Shown here: positions 8,494 through 17,465 of the stretch, in pieces
Layout: every line of letters starts with the position of its first letter
Numbering within the stretch: position 1 is the first letter of the stretch
Source: Mucilaginibacter sp.
GTDB lineage: Bacteria > Bacteroidota > Bacteroidia > Sphingobacteriales > Sphingobacteriaceae
Assembly (NCBI RefSeq): GCF_028287845.1
Contig: NZ_JAQBOW010000108.1
Span: 18,917-82,916 of the forward strand
Length of the DNA: 64,000 bases
Direction of reading: 5' to 3'
The notes under the pieces: generated by a model
Seen by the model: only the letters and a program-made list of their open reading frames with translations
The model's database searches: none
Told to the model about the DNA's origin: nothing
Position numbers and translations under genes: made by a program

Positions 8494-9801
8494 ATGAAGC
8501 GCTATTTTCCTTTTTTTATTATCCTTTGCATTTTAGTATTAACCTTTATTTTCCCTTCCGTCGAGTTTAAAAACACGGGCACATCACATTTTAACACTGG
8601 CGATATTGCCTGGATGCTCATGTCGACAGCCCTGGTTTTAATTATGACCCCCGGCCTTGCGTTTTTTTATGGCGGTATGGTAAATAAGAAAAACGTAATA
8701 TCAACTATGCTGCAAAGTGTGGTTTGTATGGTTATCATCACCGTAATGTGGGGCATATTTGGTTTTAGCCTTGCCTTCGGCGATAGTTTTCATGGTATAA
8801 TAGGCAACCCCGCAACTTACTTTATGATGAAGGGTATGCTTGGCGATTCGACCTGGAAACTGGCGCCAACTATCCCTCTGCTATTATTTGCCATGTACCA
8901 GTTAAAATTCGCTATTATAACCCCGGCATTAATAACAGGAGCTTTTGCAGAGCGTATTCGCTTTAACTCGTACATTATATTTTTATGCCTATTCAGCATA
9001 TTTATTTTCTCGCCGTTGGCACATTGTACCTGGCACCCCGATGGCTTATTGGCCAAATTAGGTGTGCTTGATTTTGCAGGGGGCACGGTAGTGCATATGT
9101 CGGCAGGATGGGCGGCTTTGGCATCGGCACTATATTTAAAAAAGCGAAACGAACCCAGCCATGCGCCCGCCCGCATTACCTATGTGTTAATAGGCACGGG
9201 GCTTTTGTGGTTCGGTTGGTTTGGGTTCAACGCGGGCTCGGCATTTGGGGCAAACCAATTAGCGGTTACAGCTTTAGCTACCAGTACAAGCGCATCGGCA
9301 GCAGCCGGCTTAACCTGGATATTTTTTGATATGTTAAAGGGTCGTAAACCGTCAGCCATGGGTACTTGTATAGGTGCTGTAGTTGGGTTAGTTGCTATTA
9401 CACCTGCGGCTGGTTATGTATCTATCCCGCATTCATTGGCAATAGGTATTATTTCGGCCATAATAAGTAATTTGGTTGTAGAGTGGCGCACCCGCACTTC
9501 AATAGATGATACGCTGGACGTATTTCCTTGTCACGGTGTTGGCGGTATGGTGGGTATGTTGCTTACCGGTGTGTTTGCCAATAAAAACGTCAATCCGGCC
9601 AATACTACCGGAAATGGCTTGTTTTTCGGAGAGCATCACTTGTTTTTTGTACAGTTATTTGCCTTGGTCATAGTTTCTATCTATGCTTTTTTTGGCTCAC
9701 TGCTGCTGCTTAAAATTACCGATATGATATCACCGTTACGTGTTTCGAAAGAAGACGAGGTAATTGGTCTGGATATTAGCCAGCACGGCGAAAGATTATA
9801 A
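8494..9801 (+). CDS. amt: Ammonium transporter (Amt/AmtB family)
   Basis: Conducts ammonium into the cell for nitrogen assimilation. The 435 residues start with a hydrophobic segment (MKRYFPFFIILCILVLTFIF) followed by about eleven transmembrane segments. The twin pore histidines of the family are visible: His201 in GGTVVHMSAGWAALASALYL and His347 in FPCHGVGGMVGMLLTG. The signature FYGGMVNKKNVIS is near residue 60. No PII protein gene (glnK) is adjacent, which is unusual for amt genes in many bacteria. A 20-bp palindrome precedes the gene and a strong terminator follows, so it is probably a single-gene unit. Confidence 0.96.
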   Translation: MKRYFPFFIILCILVLTFIFPSVEFKNTGTSHFNTGDIAWMLMSTALVLIMTPGLAFFYGGMVNKKNVISTMLQSVVCMVIITVMWGIFGFSLAFGDSFHGIIGNPATYFMMKGMLGDSTWKLAPTIPLLLFAMYQLKFAIITPALITGAFAERIRFNSYIIFLCLFSIFIFSPLAHCTWHPDGLLAKLGVLDFAGGTVVHMSAGWAALASALYLKKRNEPSHAPARITYVLIGTGLLWFGWFGFNAGSAFGANQLAVTALATSTSASAAAGLTWIFFDMLKGRKPSAMGTCIGAVVGLVAITPAAGYVSIPHSLAIGIISAIISNLVVEWRTRTSIDDTLDVFPCHGVGGMVGMLLTGVFANKNVNPANTTGNGLFFGEHHLFFVQLFALVIVSIYAFFGSLLLLKITDMISPLRVSKEDEVIGLDISQHGERL

Positions 9802-9835
9802 AATCAACTTTTCCAATTTATAAACCAAAGTTGAG

Positions 9836-9861
9836 GGCCGGCTAATTTGCCGGCCTTTTTT
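9836..9861 (+). terminator. Intrinsic terminator after amt
   Basis: Seven-base-pair GC stem GGCCGGC/GCCGGCC with a six-base loop, followed by six T residues. Thirty-four bases after the amt stop. Confidence 0.9.
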
Positions 9862-9871
9862 AACTTATTAC

Positions 9872-9900
9872 ATTTGACAACTTTTTAAAAGTTGTCAAAT
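9872..9900. repeat. Perfect inverted repeat, 14-bp arms
   Basis: ATTTGACAACTTTT and its exact reverse complement are separated by one base. It directly follows the amt terminator and is about 95 bases before the purF promoter box. It could be a second terminator, a short dispersed palindrome or an operator; nothing here decides between them. Confidence 0.6.
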
Positions 9901-9995
9901 CTTTAGCTTGCTTATGTAATGGATAGGTTATGATATTATTAATTTTTAATACGAATTAATGACAATTCATTTAGTTATACTTTATAATAAAATTA

Positions 9996-10003
9996 TAACT
10001 TTG
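9996..10003 (+). promoter_or_regulatory. -7 promoter box of purF
   Basis: TAACTTTG matches the Bacteroidota consensus TAnnTTTG and ends 17 bases before the purF ATG. No clear TTTG/TTG element was found at the expected upstream distance. The spacing predicts a leader of about ten bases. Confidence 0.6.
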
Positions 10004-10020
10004 CCGGCTCATCATCAATC

Positions 10021-11928
10021 ATGAGCGATCAGATTAAACATGAATGCGGTGTGGCATTTATCCGTCTTTTAAAGCCACTATCTTTTTATCAGAAAAAATA
10101 CGGCACTGCGCTGTATGGCTTAAACAAGCTTTATCTTTTAATGGAAAAACAACACAACCGGGGCCAGGATGGCGCTGGAGTTGCTACTATTAAATTGGAT
10201 ATTGCCCCGGGTAAGCGATACATAAGCAGGCACCGATCCATGGCATCAAATGCGGTGGCTGATATATTTGAATATATTCAGAAAAAATTTGCTGACATAC
10301 AGAAGGAGACGCCCGAAAGAATGGCTGATGCAGAATGGCTCAAAGAAAACGTTAGTTTTACCGGCGAAGTTTTATTGGGTCATTTACGTTATGGTACGCA
10401 TGGCAAAAACAGTATTGAAAGCTGCCACCCGTTTTTAAGGCAAAACAACTGGATGACACGTAACCTGGTTATTGCAGGTAACTTTAACATGACCAATGTT
10501 GATGAGCTGTTACAACAGCTATATGACCTGGGCCAGCATCCAAAAGAAAAAGCCGATACCATTACAGTGCTTGAAAAAATGGGTCATTTTATTGATACCG
10601 AGAACCAGGGCCTATTTGACCAATACAAACGTGAGGGATTAGACGATAACGTAGAGATAAGCAAGCTGATAGCCAATGATATGGATGTAGCTAAAATTCT
10701 GCGTAAATCTGCCAGGAACTGGGATGGTGGTTATACCATTGCTGGTATGTTGGGCCACGGTGACGCGTTTGTAATGCGCGACCCGGTTGGTATACGCCCT
10801 GCTTATTATTATTATAACGATGAAATTGTAGTGGCTGCTTCAGAGCGTCCTGCTATACAAACTGCTTTTAATATCCCTATTGATGATATTAAAGAAATAC
10901 GCCCCGGCCATGCTTTAATTGTAAAAAAGAATGGCAAGATAACCGAGGATATGTTTAGCGAGCCGTTGGAAAAGAAAGCATGCTCTTTTGAGCGTATCTA
11001 TTTTTCGAGGGGGAGCGACGCGTCTATCTATCGCGAGCGTAAACAATTAGGCAGGCTGCTTTGCCCGCAAATATTAAACGCGGTTGATAATGATATAAAA
11101 AATACCGTATTCTCTTACATACCAAACACTGCCGAAGTTGCCTTTTATGGCATGGTAGAAGGGGTACATAAGTACATTAAAAAATACCAGCGCGACAGAC
11201 TGCTTAACCGCGAGGATAAAATAAGCGAAGAAGAGTTAACCGAGGTATTATGTCTTGCGCCACGTGTTGAAAAAATAGCCATTAAGGATGTTAAGCTGCG
11301 CACCTTTATAACCCAGGACGCCGACCGCAGCGAAATGGTAGCGCATGTATATGATACTACTTATGGCCTTATAAAAAATGGCGCAGATACGCTTGTTGTA
11401 CTGGATGATTCTATTGTTAGGGGTACAACGCTTAAGCAAAGTATATTGAAAATTCTGGATCGTTTGGGTCCTAAAAAAATTGTAGTGGTTTCATCGGCCC
11501 CGCAAATTCGATATCCTGATTGTTATGGCATTGATATGTCGCGTATGGGCGAGTTTGTTGCTTTTGAAGCAGCCATCAGCTTGCTAAAAGAACAAGGAAA
11601 AGAAGCTGTTATAGCCGACGTTTATAAAAAATGCAATGATAGTGCCGCCTTGCCTAAAGAAGAGGTGGTAAACTACGTAAAAGCTATTTATGAGCCTTTT
11701 ACAGATCAGCAGATCTCAGACCGTATAGCAAAGATCATTACACCAAAAGAGATAAACTGCGAGGTTGAAGTGATCTATCAAACTTTAGATAACCTGCATA
11801 AAGCTTGCCCTGACCATACCGGCGATTGGTATTTCTCCGGAGATTACCCTACCCCGGGCGGTAATAAAGTAGTTAACCGCGCTTTCGTTAACTGGATGGA
11901 AGGTAAGAACCAACGGGCTTATATGTAA
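10021..11928 (+). CDS. purF: Amidophosphoribosyltransferase
   Basis: First committed step of purine synthesis: PRPP plus glutamine to phosphoribosylamine. The N-terminal class II glutaminase begins MSDQIKHECGVAFI, where Cys9 is the expected nucleophile after a short leader, followed by QHNRGQDGAG near residue 44. The C-terminal phosphoribosyltransferase domain has the PRPP loop VLDDSIVRGTT at residues 460-470. At 635 residues it is longer than the roughly 470-510 of well-known PurF proteins, with extra sequence between the two domains and at the end; I believe this long form is common in Bacteroidota. It has its own promoter box and terminator. Confidence 0.95.
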   Translation: MSDQIKHECGVAFIRLLKPLSFYQKKYGTALYGLNKLYLLMEKQHNRGQDGAGVATIKLDIAPGKRYISRHRSMASNAVADIFEYIQKKFADIQKETPERMADAEWLKENVSFTGEVLLGHLRYGTHGKNSIESCHPFLRQNNWMTRNLVIAGNFNMTNVDELLQQLYDLGQHPKEKADTITVLEKMGHFIDTENQGLFDQYKREGLDDNVEISKLIANDMDVAKILRKSARNWDGGYTIAGMLGHGDAFVMRDPVGIRPAYYYYNDEIVVAASERPAIQTAFNIPIDDIKEIRPGHALIVKKNGKITEDMFSEPLEKKACSFERIYFSRGSDASIYRERKQLGRLLCPQILNAVDNDIKNTVFSYIPNTAEVAFYGMVEGVHKYIKKYQRDRLLNREDKISEEELTEVLCLAPRVEKIAIKDVKLRTFITQDADRSEMVAHVYDTTYGLIKNGADTLVVLDDSIVRGTTLKQSILKILDRLGPKKIVVVSSAPQIRYPDCYGIDMSRMGEFVAFEAAISLLKEQGKEAVIADVYKKCNDSAALPKEEVVNYVKAIYEPFTDQQISDRIAKIITPKEINCEVEVIYQTLDNLHKACPDHTGDWYFSGDYPTPGGNKVVNRAFVNWMEGKNQRAYM

Positions 11929-11936
11929 TATTGAGG

Positions 11937-12059
11937 TAAAAGGATTCTTAGAGGTAAAAGGAATAAAGGTAAAAGGCGAAAGGTGTTTAACATTTCGCCT
12001 TTTGTTATTTGTATTATTCCCAGAAAAACCTTTCCCCTTTCACCTTTTACCTTTTACCT
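11937..12059. repeat. Inverted word repeat between purF and the LysE gene
   Basis: The word GGTAAAAGG occurs several times on the left (near 11952, 11968 and 11936) and its complement CCTTTTACC twice on the right (ending at 12059), flanking the purF terminator. The right arm runs up to two bases from the stop of the LysE gene, so convergent transcripts would both contain it. It belongs to the word-repeat class seen elsewhere in the window. Confidence 0.7.
11971..12003 (+). terminator. Terminator hairpin after purF
   Basis: Perfect 11-bp stem AAAAGGCGAAA/TTTCGCCTTTT with an 11-base loop, 43 bases after the purF stop. A-run before and T-run after make it bidirectional, so it may also serve the convergent LysE gene. 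Confidence 0.8.
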
Positions 12060-12061
12060 CC

Positions 12062-12715
12062 CTACCCCGCAGGCGCTGCAAAAACGTAATGCGTAACCAG
12101 CTTATCCACCAATATTAATGATGCAATAATTAAAGCTATCCCGGCCACTTCGTTAAGGCGATGTACAAACTTTTCGGATATCTTGTCGCGCAGTTTGTTA
12201 GCATAAAATGCTTTGGTGGTATCCAGCCCAAATTGCACAATTAATATAGTTAAAAACATAATGGCAATTTTAAATGCGCGGTGGTGCACGCCATTATGGT
12301 AAATGGTACTTGCGGTACCAATAACAGTTATCCAATGGAATAAAATAGCAGGATTAAAAATGCACAGCAAAAATCCCTTTAAAAAATACCCGGTGCGTTT
12401 AAGGCCGGTAGGGGCTACATTAGTGTAATTTACTTTGGCCTTCTTGAAAATATAGCGGATGCCCACTACAAATAATATAATACTGCCTACAACGCCGGCA
12501 ATGGTTTTTGTTTGGGCTGATACCTCAAATAATTGCGAACCAAAAAGTATGGTACCTACAAATACAACGTCACTACTTACCACACCCAACGCCAGGAAAA
12601 CGCCCGCGTGGAAGCCCCTTTCTATGCTGGTTTTAATTAAAGCAAAAAATACAGGGCCTGTTAAAAACGTTAGCACAATCCCAATTCCTATGCCCGAAAT
12701 AACAGCTTCTATCAT
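12062..12715 (-). CDS. LysE/RhtB-family exporter
   Basis: Predicted inner-membrane exporter of amino acids or related small molecules. The 217 residues form about six hydrophobic segments. The N-terminal GIGIGIVLTFLTGPVFFALIKTSIERGF is the typical LysE opening, and KGFLLCIFNPAILFHWITVIG matches the conserved central asparagine-proline helix. The substrate cannot be inferred from sequence. It converges on purF across a repeat-rich spacer and is divergent from the sugar transporter. Confidence 0.9.
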   Translation of the reverse strand: MIEAVISGIGIGIVLTFLTGPVFFALIKTSIERGFHAGVFLALGVVSSDVVFVGTILFGSQLFEVSAQTKTIAGVVGSIILFVVGIRYIFKKAKVNYTNVAPTGLKRTGYFLKGFLLCIFNPAILFHWITVIGTASTIYHNGVHHRAFKIAIMFLTILIVQFGLDTTKAFYANKLRDKISEKFVHRLNEVAGIALIIASLILVDKLVTHYVFAAPAG

Positions 12716-12880
12716 TAATATAGCCTTGAGTCAGTTTTAAAGAATGCGAATATGCGATTTTTATCTCTTAAATAAAGAAACTTAATGTTGTGTCTCTATT
12801 AATTTAAATAGTATAATGAAAATTATAAAAAATGGATTATGTTAGTACTTTAAAACCAAATTCATCAACCTAAAATAAAA

Positions 12881-14497
12881 ATGGAACAAAAACAAACAAA
12901 AAATTATGGTTCGGCACTATATACGCTGGTTACCGTATTTTTTTTCTGGGGCTTTTTAGCCGCTTCAAACGGTATATTTATACCTTTTTGCAAAACTCAC
13001 TTTCATTTAACCCAGTTCGAGTCGCAGTTAATTGATTTTACTTTTTATGGCGGATATTTTATCGGCTCATTAATATTGTACTTTGCTTCGCAGATAAGCA
13101 AGACCGATATTTTAAATAAATTGGGCTACAAAAATGGTATAATCATGGGCTTGGTTGTATCAGCATGTGGTGCGTTGTTAATGATACCTGCTGTTGCCGC
13201 TGGTTCGTACGCGCTTGTTTTGTCGGCCATATTTGTTATTACCGTTGGTTTCTCCTTACAACAAACCTCGGCAAATCCGTTTGTGGTTGCGTTGGGCCCG
13301 TCAGAAACCGGCTCTAACCGTTTAAATTTTGCAGGCAGTATAAATAATATTGGCGCCTTATTGGGCCCTGCTGTTATCAGTATTGTGCTATTTGGGTCGG
13401 CAAGCAGCCATATCGCGCCTGCCGATGTTAAAATATCATCTATTGATAATTTGTATTACATATTTGCAGGCTTGTTATTAGCCGTAGCATTATTTTTCTG
13501 GCTATCAAAATTACCGGTAGTTACCAGCGACGAGAAATTCGAGAACAGTAAAAGACCGGGGCTGCCAATTATTATTATGTGTATTGGATTTTTAATTATC
13601 CTGGCTGCTGATCCTTTGGTGAGCATGACAGGTATACCAAAATCAGTTTTCATTTATTCGGCATTAGCACTTATCATTTTAACCTTAATAAGTTCGCTAT
13701 TATCGGCACAGAAAAAAAGCGAAGGCTGGGGCGCTATGCAATATCCGCAGTTAATTTTAGGTATGATAGCCATATTTACTTACGTAGGTACAGAGGTTAC
13801 TATACAAAGTAATATGGGCGCTTTACTTAAAACTCCGTTGTTTGGTGGTTTTAAAGATTCAGAAATAGCACCTTATATTTCGCTTTATTGGGGTAGCTTA
13901 ATGATAGGTAGGTTTACAGGTGCTATAGGTGCGTTCAACTTGTCAAAAATGACAAAAAATATTTTAACTGTTGTAGTTCCTTTTGTGGCATTTGGTATAG
14001 TATTACTGGTAAACCGGTCAACAGTAGCCGATGTTAGTACGCTGTTTGTTTATTCAATAAGTATTTCAATATTGGTTGTAGCATTTTTCATCGGCCAGCA
14101 AAAACCGGTGCGCACCCTGGTTACTTTTGGTATACTGGGCGTAATATTTATGCTGATAGGTTTATTTTCAACCGGTATGGTAGCCGTATTCTCTTTTATT
14201 AGCGGTGGTTTATGCTGCTCTATTATGTGGCCGTCAATCTTCTCTTTATCTATCACAGGTTTAGGTAAGTATACAGGGCAAGGTTCGGCATTTTTAATTA
14301 TGATGATATTAGGTGGTTCAATTATACCGCCGGTACAAGGCTTTATGGCCGATACTATTGGTATACATCAATCATACCTCGTTCCGGTTATTGGCTTTGC
14401 CTACATTGTATTCTTCGCGTGGAAAGTGCGTGTCGAGCTAATCAAGCAAGGCATCAACATAGACCATGTGCAACTTGAAAAAAGCGGCGGGCACTAA
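12881..14497 (+). CDS. Sugar:H+ symporter of the FucP/GluP type (MFS)
   Basis: Predicted inner-membrane importer of a sugar. The 538 residues carry twelve or more hydrophobic segments. [19 protein letters not shown] at the N-terminus and [15 protein letters not shown] near residue 130 are the signature sequences of the L-fucose/glucose-galactose permease branch of the major facilitator superfamily. About 40 residues longer than the usual 410-500, mainly through central and C-terminal cytoplasmic segments. The substrate is not determined by context, since no sugar-utilisation genes are adjacent. Confidence 0.9.
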   Translation: MEQKQTKNYGSALYTLVTVFFFWGFLAASNGIFIPFCKTHFHLTQFESQLIDFTFYGGYFIGSLILYFASQISKTDILNKLGYKNGIIMGLVVSACGALLMIPAVAAGSYALVLSAIFVITVGFSLQQTSANPFVVALGPSETGSNRLNFAGSINNIGALLGPAVISIVLFGSASSHIAPADVKISSIDNLYYIFAGLLLAVALFFWLSKLPVVTSDEKFENSKRPGLPIIIMCIGFLIILAADPLVSMTGIPKSVFIYSALALIILTLISSLLSAQKKSEGWGAMQYPQLILGMIAIFTYVGTEVTIQSNMGALLKTPLFGGFKDSEIAPYISLYWGSLMIGRFTGAIGAFNLSKMTKNILTVVVPFVAFGIVLLVNRSTVADVSTLFVYSISISILVVAFFIGQQKPVRTLVTFGILGVIFMLIGLFSTGMVAVFSFISGGLCCSIMWPSIFSLSITGLGKYTGQGSAFLIMMILGGSIIPPVQGFMADTIGIHQSYLVPVIGFAYIVFFAWKVRVELIKQGINIDHVQLEKSGGH

Positions 14498-14502
14498 TTT
14501 TT

Positions 14503-14588
14503 AGTCATTAGTCACTGGTCATTAGTAATTGTTAGATTTTTATAATTTACTGTTACTAATGACTAATGACACAATGACGAATGACAAC
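14503..14588. repeat. Inverted word repeat reaching into the dCMP deaminase start
   Basis: Words of the form AGTCATTAGTCACTGGTCATTAGTAAT on the left are answered by TTACTAATGACTAATGACACAATGACGAATGAC on the right. The right arm runs into the first ATG of the dCMP deaminase frame, so the gene's upstream ATG is a repeat word. The spacer is otherwise AT-rich and no promoter box was identified. Confidence 0.75.
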
Positions 14589-15057
14589 TATGAAACCATC
14601 TTTCGATACCATCTTTATGAAACTGGCTACCGACCTGGCTCTGCGCTCGCATTGCGTAAAGGCTCATGTTGGTGCGGTTTTAACACGCGATACGCGTATT
14701 ATATCCATAGGCTATAACGGCCCGCCTGCAGGCACGCATAACTGTGATGAAGAGTGGCCGGATGTTGGTTGTGCGCGCGACTCGAAGGGCAGTTGCTCGC
14801 TTGCTTTGCATGCCGAAGAGAACGCCATACTATACGCCGTTAAAAGCGGTGCCAAGCTGGAAGGTGCTACGTTGTATACAACATTGTCTCCGTGTATAGC
14901 CTGTGCACGGTTAATATTCTCTGCCGGTATTAAACAAGTTTTTTTTAATAAATCATACGCCCAATACAAAGGCATAGCCAGCGATGAAGGGGTTGATTTT
15001 TTAAATAAGTTTGGGGTGCCTACGGTGAGGCTGTCCGAACACGATTCGATAGATTAA
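14581..15057 (+). CDS. Deoxycytidylate (dCMP) deaminase family
   Basis: Zinc enzyme converting dCMP to dUMP for thymidylate synthesis. The zinc and proton-shuttle residues are present in HAEENAI (His77) and PCIAC (Cys105, Cys108), counted from the first ATG. The region NGPPAGTHNCDE with later cysteines resembles the extra zinc-binding part of ComEB-type dCMP deaminases. The true start is more likely the ATG at 14590 (MKPSFDTIF), because the ATG at 14581 lies in a repeat word. cmk, another pyrimidine nucleotide gene, follows on the opposite strand. Confidence 0.92.
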   Translation: MTTMKPSFDTIFMKLATDLALRSHCVKAHVGAVLTRDTRIISIGYNGPPAGTHNCDEEWPDVGCARDSKGSCSLALHAEENAILYAVKSGAKLEGATLYTTLSPCIACARLIFSAGIKQVFFNKSYAQYKGIASDEGVDFLNKFGVPTVRLSEHDSID

Positions 15058-15150
15058 TACGATTATAATGATTGTATCGTGTATATAGTAAGTTTCGCTT
15101 GTCTAAGGCGGCCCGCAATCTTTTAAATCCTAAAAATCAATAAATAGTTT

Positions 15151-15825
15151 TCAGACAAGTAACGGCTCAACCCTATCCAGCGCAAATTGCAATTGTTCAA
15201 CAGGTGTCAAATCTGTATTATCTAATATAATAGCATCATCCGCGCGTGTTAGGGGACTTTCTTTGCGGGTAGTATCGGCATAATCACGGTGGGCAAGGTT
15301 TTCAAATACTTCTTCAAGGGTGATGGTAGGGTTGGTTGGCAAAAGCTCTTTATACCGCCTTTCTGCACGTATTTTAGGGTCGGCTGTCATAAATAGTTTT
15401 ATCTGTGCATGCGGGAAAACTACAGTGCCAATATCGCGGCCATCCATCACAATATTTTTTGATTTGCCCATGCGCTGCTGTTGGCACACCATTTCTGCAC
15501 GTACTTCGTGGATTGCAGCCACGGCACTTACCTTGTCTGACACAGGCATCTGACGGATTTCTTCTGATACTTCCTCGTCATTTAGCGTAATGTGTGTCTG
15601 ATAATCGCGCGAGTGAAAGTTGAGGTGAATGTTTTTTAAAGCTTCGGCAATTTGAACATGATCGCTCATATCAATATTATTGCGTAAAAAGTACAATGCC
15701 ACAGCGCGGTACATTGCCCCGCTGTCTACATAGATAAAATGAAGTTTTTTTGCCAGGGCCTTAGCTAAAGTGCTTTTTCCGCACGATGAATAACCATCAA
15801 TAGCTACTACAATATTACTGCTCAT
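15151..15825 (-). CDS. cmk: Cytidylate kinase
   Basis: Phosphorylates CMP and dCMP with ATP in the cytoplasm. The P-loop GYSSCGKST is at residues 11-19 of 224, followed by YVDSGAMYRAVAL (nucleotide-monophosphate site) and MDGRDIGTVVFP, all typical of bacterial Cmk. The frame is open 45 codons further upstream but that sequence is intergenic repeat; the ATG at 15825 fits the protein family and sits six bases after a promoter -7 box. Convergent with dCMP deaminase. Confidence 0.96.
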   Translation of the reverse strand: MSSNIVVAIDGYSSCGKSTLAKALAKKLHFIYVDSGAMYRAVALYFLRNNIDMSDHVQIAEALKNIHLNFHSRDYQTHITLNDEEVSEEIRQMPVSDKVSAVAAIHEVRAEMVCQQQRMGKSKNIVMDGRDIGTVVFPHAQIKLFMTADPKIRAERRYKELLPTNPTITLEEVFENLAHRDYADTTRKESPLTRADDAIILDNTDLTPVEQLQFALDRVEPLLV

Positions 15826-15831
15826 GTATAA

Positions 15832-15839
15832 CAAAGTTA
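15832..15839 (-). promoter_or_regulatory. -7 promoter box of cmk
   Basis: TAACTTTG read on the minus strand, six bases before the cmk ATG. Transcription would start at or next to the start codon, giving a leaderless mRNA. Confidence 0.65.
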
Positions 15840-15844
15840 TAAAA

Positions 15845-16030
15845 AATTGTGAGTGGTTGATTAGGTGAGTAGTTGATTTTGTTGACAAATACACAACTAT
15901 TAGCAACAGATTGAATAAATAGGCAGCGCGGGCTTTAGCCCTTATCTGTTCCTCAGCCAACGGATAGAAAAGCCATTTAATAAGGCTTTAGCCAAACTCA
16001 AACCATTCACTCAATCCAACTTAATTAACT
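15845..16030. repeat. Compound word-repeat block between cmk and arfB
   Basis: Outer words TGAGTGGTTGATT and GTGAGTAGTTGATT (15849-15880) have complementary counterparts CCATTCACTCAATCCAACTTAATTAACT (16003-16030). Nested inside are GGGCTTTAGCCCTTA (15930) and TAAGGCTTTAGCC (15981), themselves near-palindromic. The block lies between two divergent promoters, those of cmk and arfB. Confidence 0.65.
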
Positions 16031-16036
16031 AATAAC

Positions 16037-16044
16037 TAACTTTG
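16037..16044 (+). promoter_or_regulatory. -7 promoter box of arfB
   Basis: TAACTTTG ends only three bases before the ATG at 16048. A transcript started at normal distance would begin at the start codon, so the mRNA should be leaderless. Confidence 0.6.
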
Positions 16045-16047
16045 ACC

Positions 16048-16458
16048 ATGAATTTTTCTAAGACCGAATTACAAAAAGAAACCTTTTACAAAACATCACG
16101 CAGTGGGGGTAAGGGCGGGCAAAACGTAAATAAGGTATCAAGCAAAGTAGAGCTGTTGTTTTCTGTTAATGATTCGGCTTTGTTTAGTGAGGAGGAGAAA
16201 CAGTTGCTTAACCAAAAACTACAATCCCGTTTTAACAAAGATGGCTATGTGCAGGTAATTTGTGATGAAGAACGCAGCCAATATCTAAACAAAGAAAAAG
16301 CTTTGGAGCGATTGGTGGGTTTATTAATCCGCTCATTACAGGTACCCAAAATACGCAAGTCTACCAAACCCAGCAAAAAAGCGAAAGCCGAGCGCCTGGA
16401 TAATAAAAAAATACAGTCGGTTAAGAAAGAAGGCCGGAAAAGAAATTTCGAGATCTAA
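16048..16458 (+). CDS. arfB: Peptidyl-tRNA hydrolase/ribosome rescue factor ArfB-like
   Basis: Releases nascent peptides from stalled ribosomes. The 136-residue protein has the class I release-factor core RSGGKGGQNVNKVSSKVEL with the catalytic GGQ at residues 23-25, lacks any codon-recognition domain, and ends in a long basic tail (KSTKPSKKAKAERLDNKK) of the type that enters the empty mRNA channel. These features fit ArfB/YaeJ. The ATG at 16048 is preferred over an upstream TTG. Its stop is immediately adjacent to the stop of the convergent LpxR-like gene. Confidence 0.93.
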   Translation: MNFSKTELQKETFYKTSRSGGKGGQNVNKVSSKVELLFSVNDSALFSEEEKQLLNQKLQSRFNKDGYVQVICDEERSQYLNKEKALERLVGLLIRSLQVPKIRKSTKPSKKAKAERLDNKKIQSVKKEGRKRNFEI

Positions 16459-17418
16459 TTAAAAACGGTAGATAGCAGTCATCGAACCCCATTGATGGGT
16501 ATAAATCATCAGTTTTGTATCGCGCGAATGAAATATGGCCGAAAAATCCAACACCCAACGATCGGTGGTATAAGTTAAACCTAATTCATTACTAAACATT
16601 AGCGGCTCTGGTACGCCTACTACCTCTTCGCTACCCGGTTGGTTATGTTTTTCAAATAAACCACCCTGCACGGTTGCATCATAACCTACATAGTTAAGCT
16701 GGGGCTTATAATAAAAGAAAAATTCGTGCCGATGTAATGGGGTAATACGCTTGGCTGCAATAGCGGTGCTTTGTGTGCTGGCCGAATTAAATAATTGATT
16801 AAAATTACCAAACCTAAACAACGGACCCACGCCTGCACCCGTAAAACCGGTACCTAAATTGCCATAGGCACTTACAGACATATCCACCAATGCGCCCCTT
16901 GCTACCAATTTATTATATTCGGCAGAGAGATTGAGTTCTAAGTCGTTTTTTATTTGATACTGCCAACCACTTATATGATAAAAACCAAAAGCATTGTGAA
17001 CAAACTCTTGCGCAGTTTGCCCGCCCGATGCCGGGCCAACAACGCCTAATTGCGCGCCTAACTTTAGGTTGCTTTCGTTTTTATAAAGTAAATTTAGGGT
17101 AGAGCCTACATAGAGGTAACCGGCAAATGGCCGGTCTACATACTTAGCAGCGAGTATCATGCCGGTTTGGGGGTTAAATATTTTTTGGCCCATCTCCAAC
17201 CCGAATATTTTATTCTGAAGATGGGTGCTATCATTATCTTTAACTTTTAAAGCATGGCGGTAGTACAAAAATATGCCATCGGTATAATAATTATCACCGC
17301 CACGTGCCAGGTACGAATCATTATCCGTTTGGATGCCAAACTCATTACGTTGTGTTTGCGCGAAGGCGCAGGTTGTTGTAATGACAAAAAGCAGTACTAA
17401 AAATAATTTTCGGTTCAT
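16459..17418 (-). CDS. LpxR-family outer-membrane lipid A deacylase-like protein
   Basis: Members remove 3'-acyl chains from lipid A at the outer membrane. A signal peptide (MNRKLFLVLLFVITTTCAFA) precedes a 299-residue mature part predicted to be a beta-barrel. Family motifs seen are DNDSY (32-36), DNYYTDGI (42-49), RPFAGYLYVG (96-105) and a histidine at 141, matching the Asn/Asp, Thr/Ser and His active-site layout described for Salmonella LpxR. The C-terminus ends in a phenylalanine (IYRF) as expected for barrel assembly. Located 47 bases downstream of lon on the same strand. Confidence 0.85.
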   Translation of the reverse strand: MNRKLFLVLLFVITTTCAFAQTQRNEFGIQTDNDSYLARGGDNYYTDGIFLYYRHALKVKDNDSTHLQNKIFGLEMGQKIFNPQTGMILAAKYVDRPFAGYLYVGSTLNLLYKNESNLKLGAQLGVVGPASGGQTAQEFVHNAFGFYHISGWQYQIKNDLELNLSAEYNKLVARGALVDMSVSAYGNLGTGFTGAGVGPLFRFGNFNQLFNSASTQSTAIAAKRITPLHRHEFFFYYKPQLNYVGYDATVQGGLFEKHNQPGSEEVVGVPEPLMFSNELGLTYTTDRWVLDFSAIFHSRDTKLMIYTHQWGSMTAIYRF

Positions 17419-17465
17419 TCGTTAGTAGCCGCTATGTGATATAATAAATGGAAAAAATATTTTAA

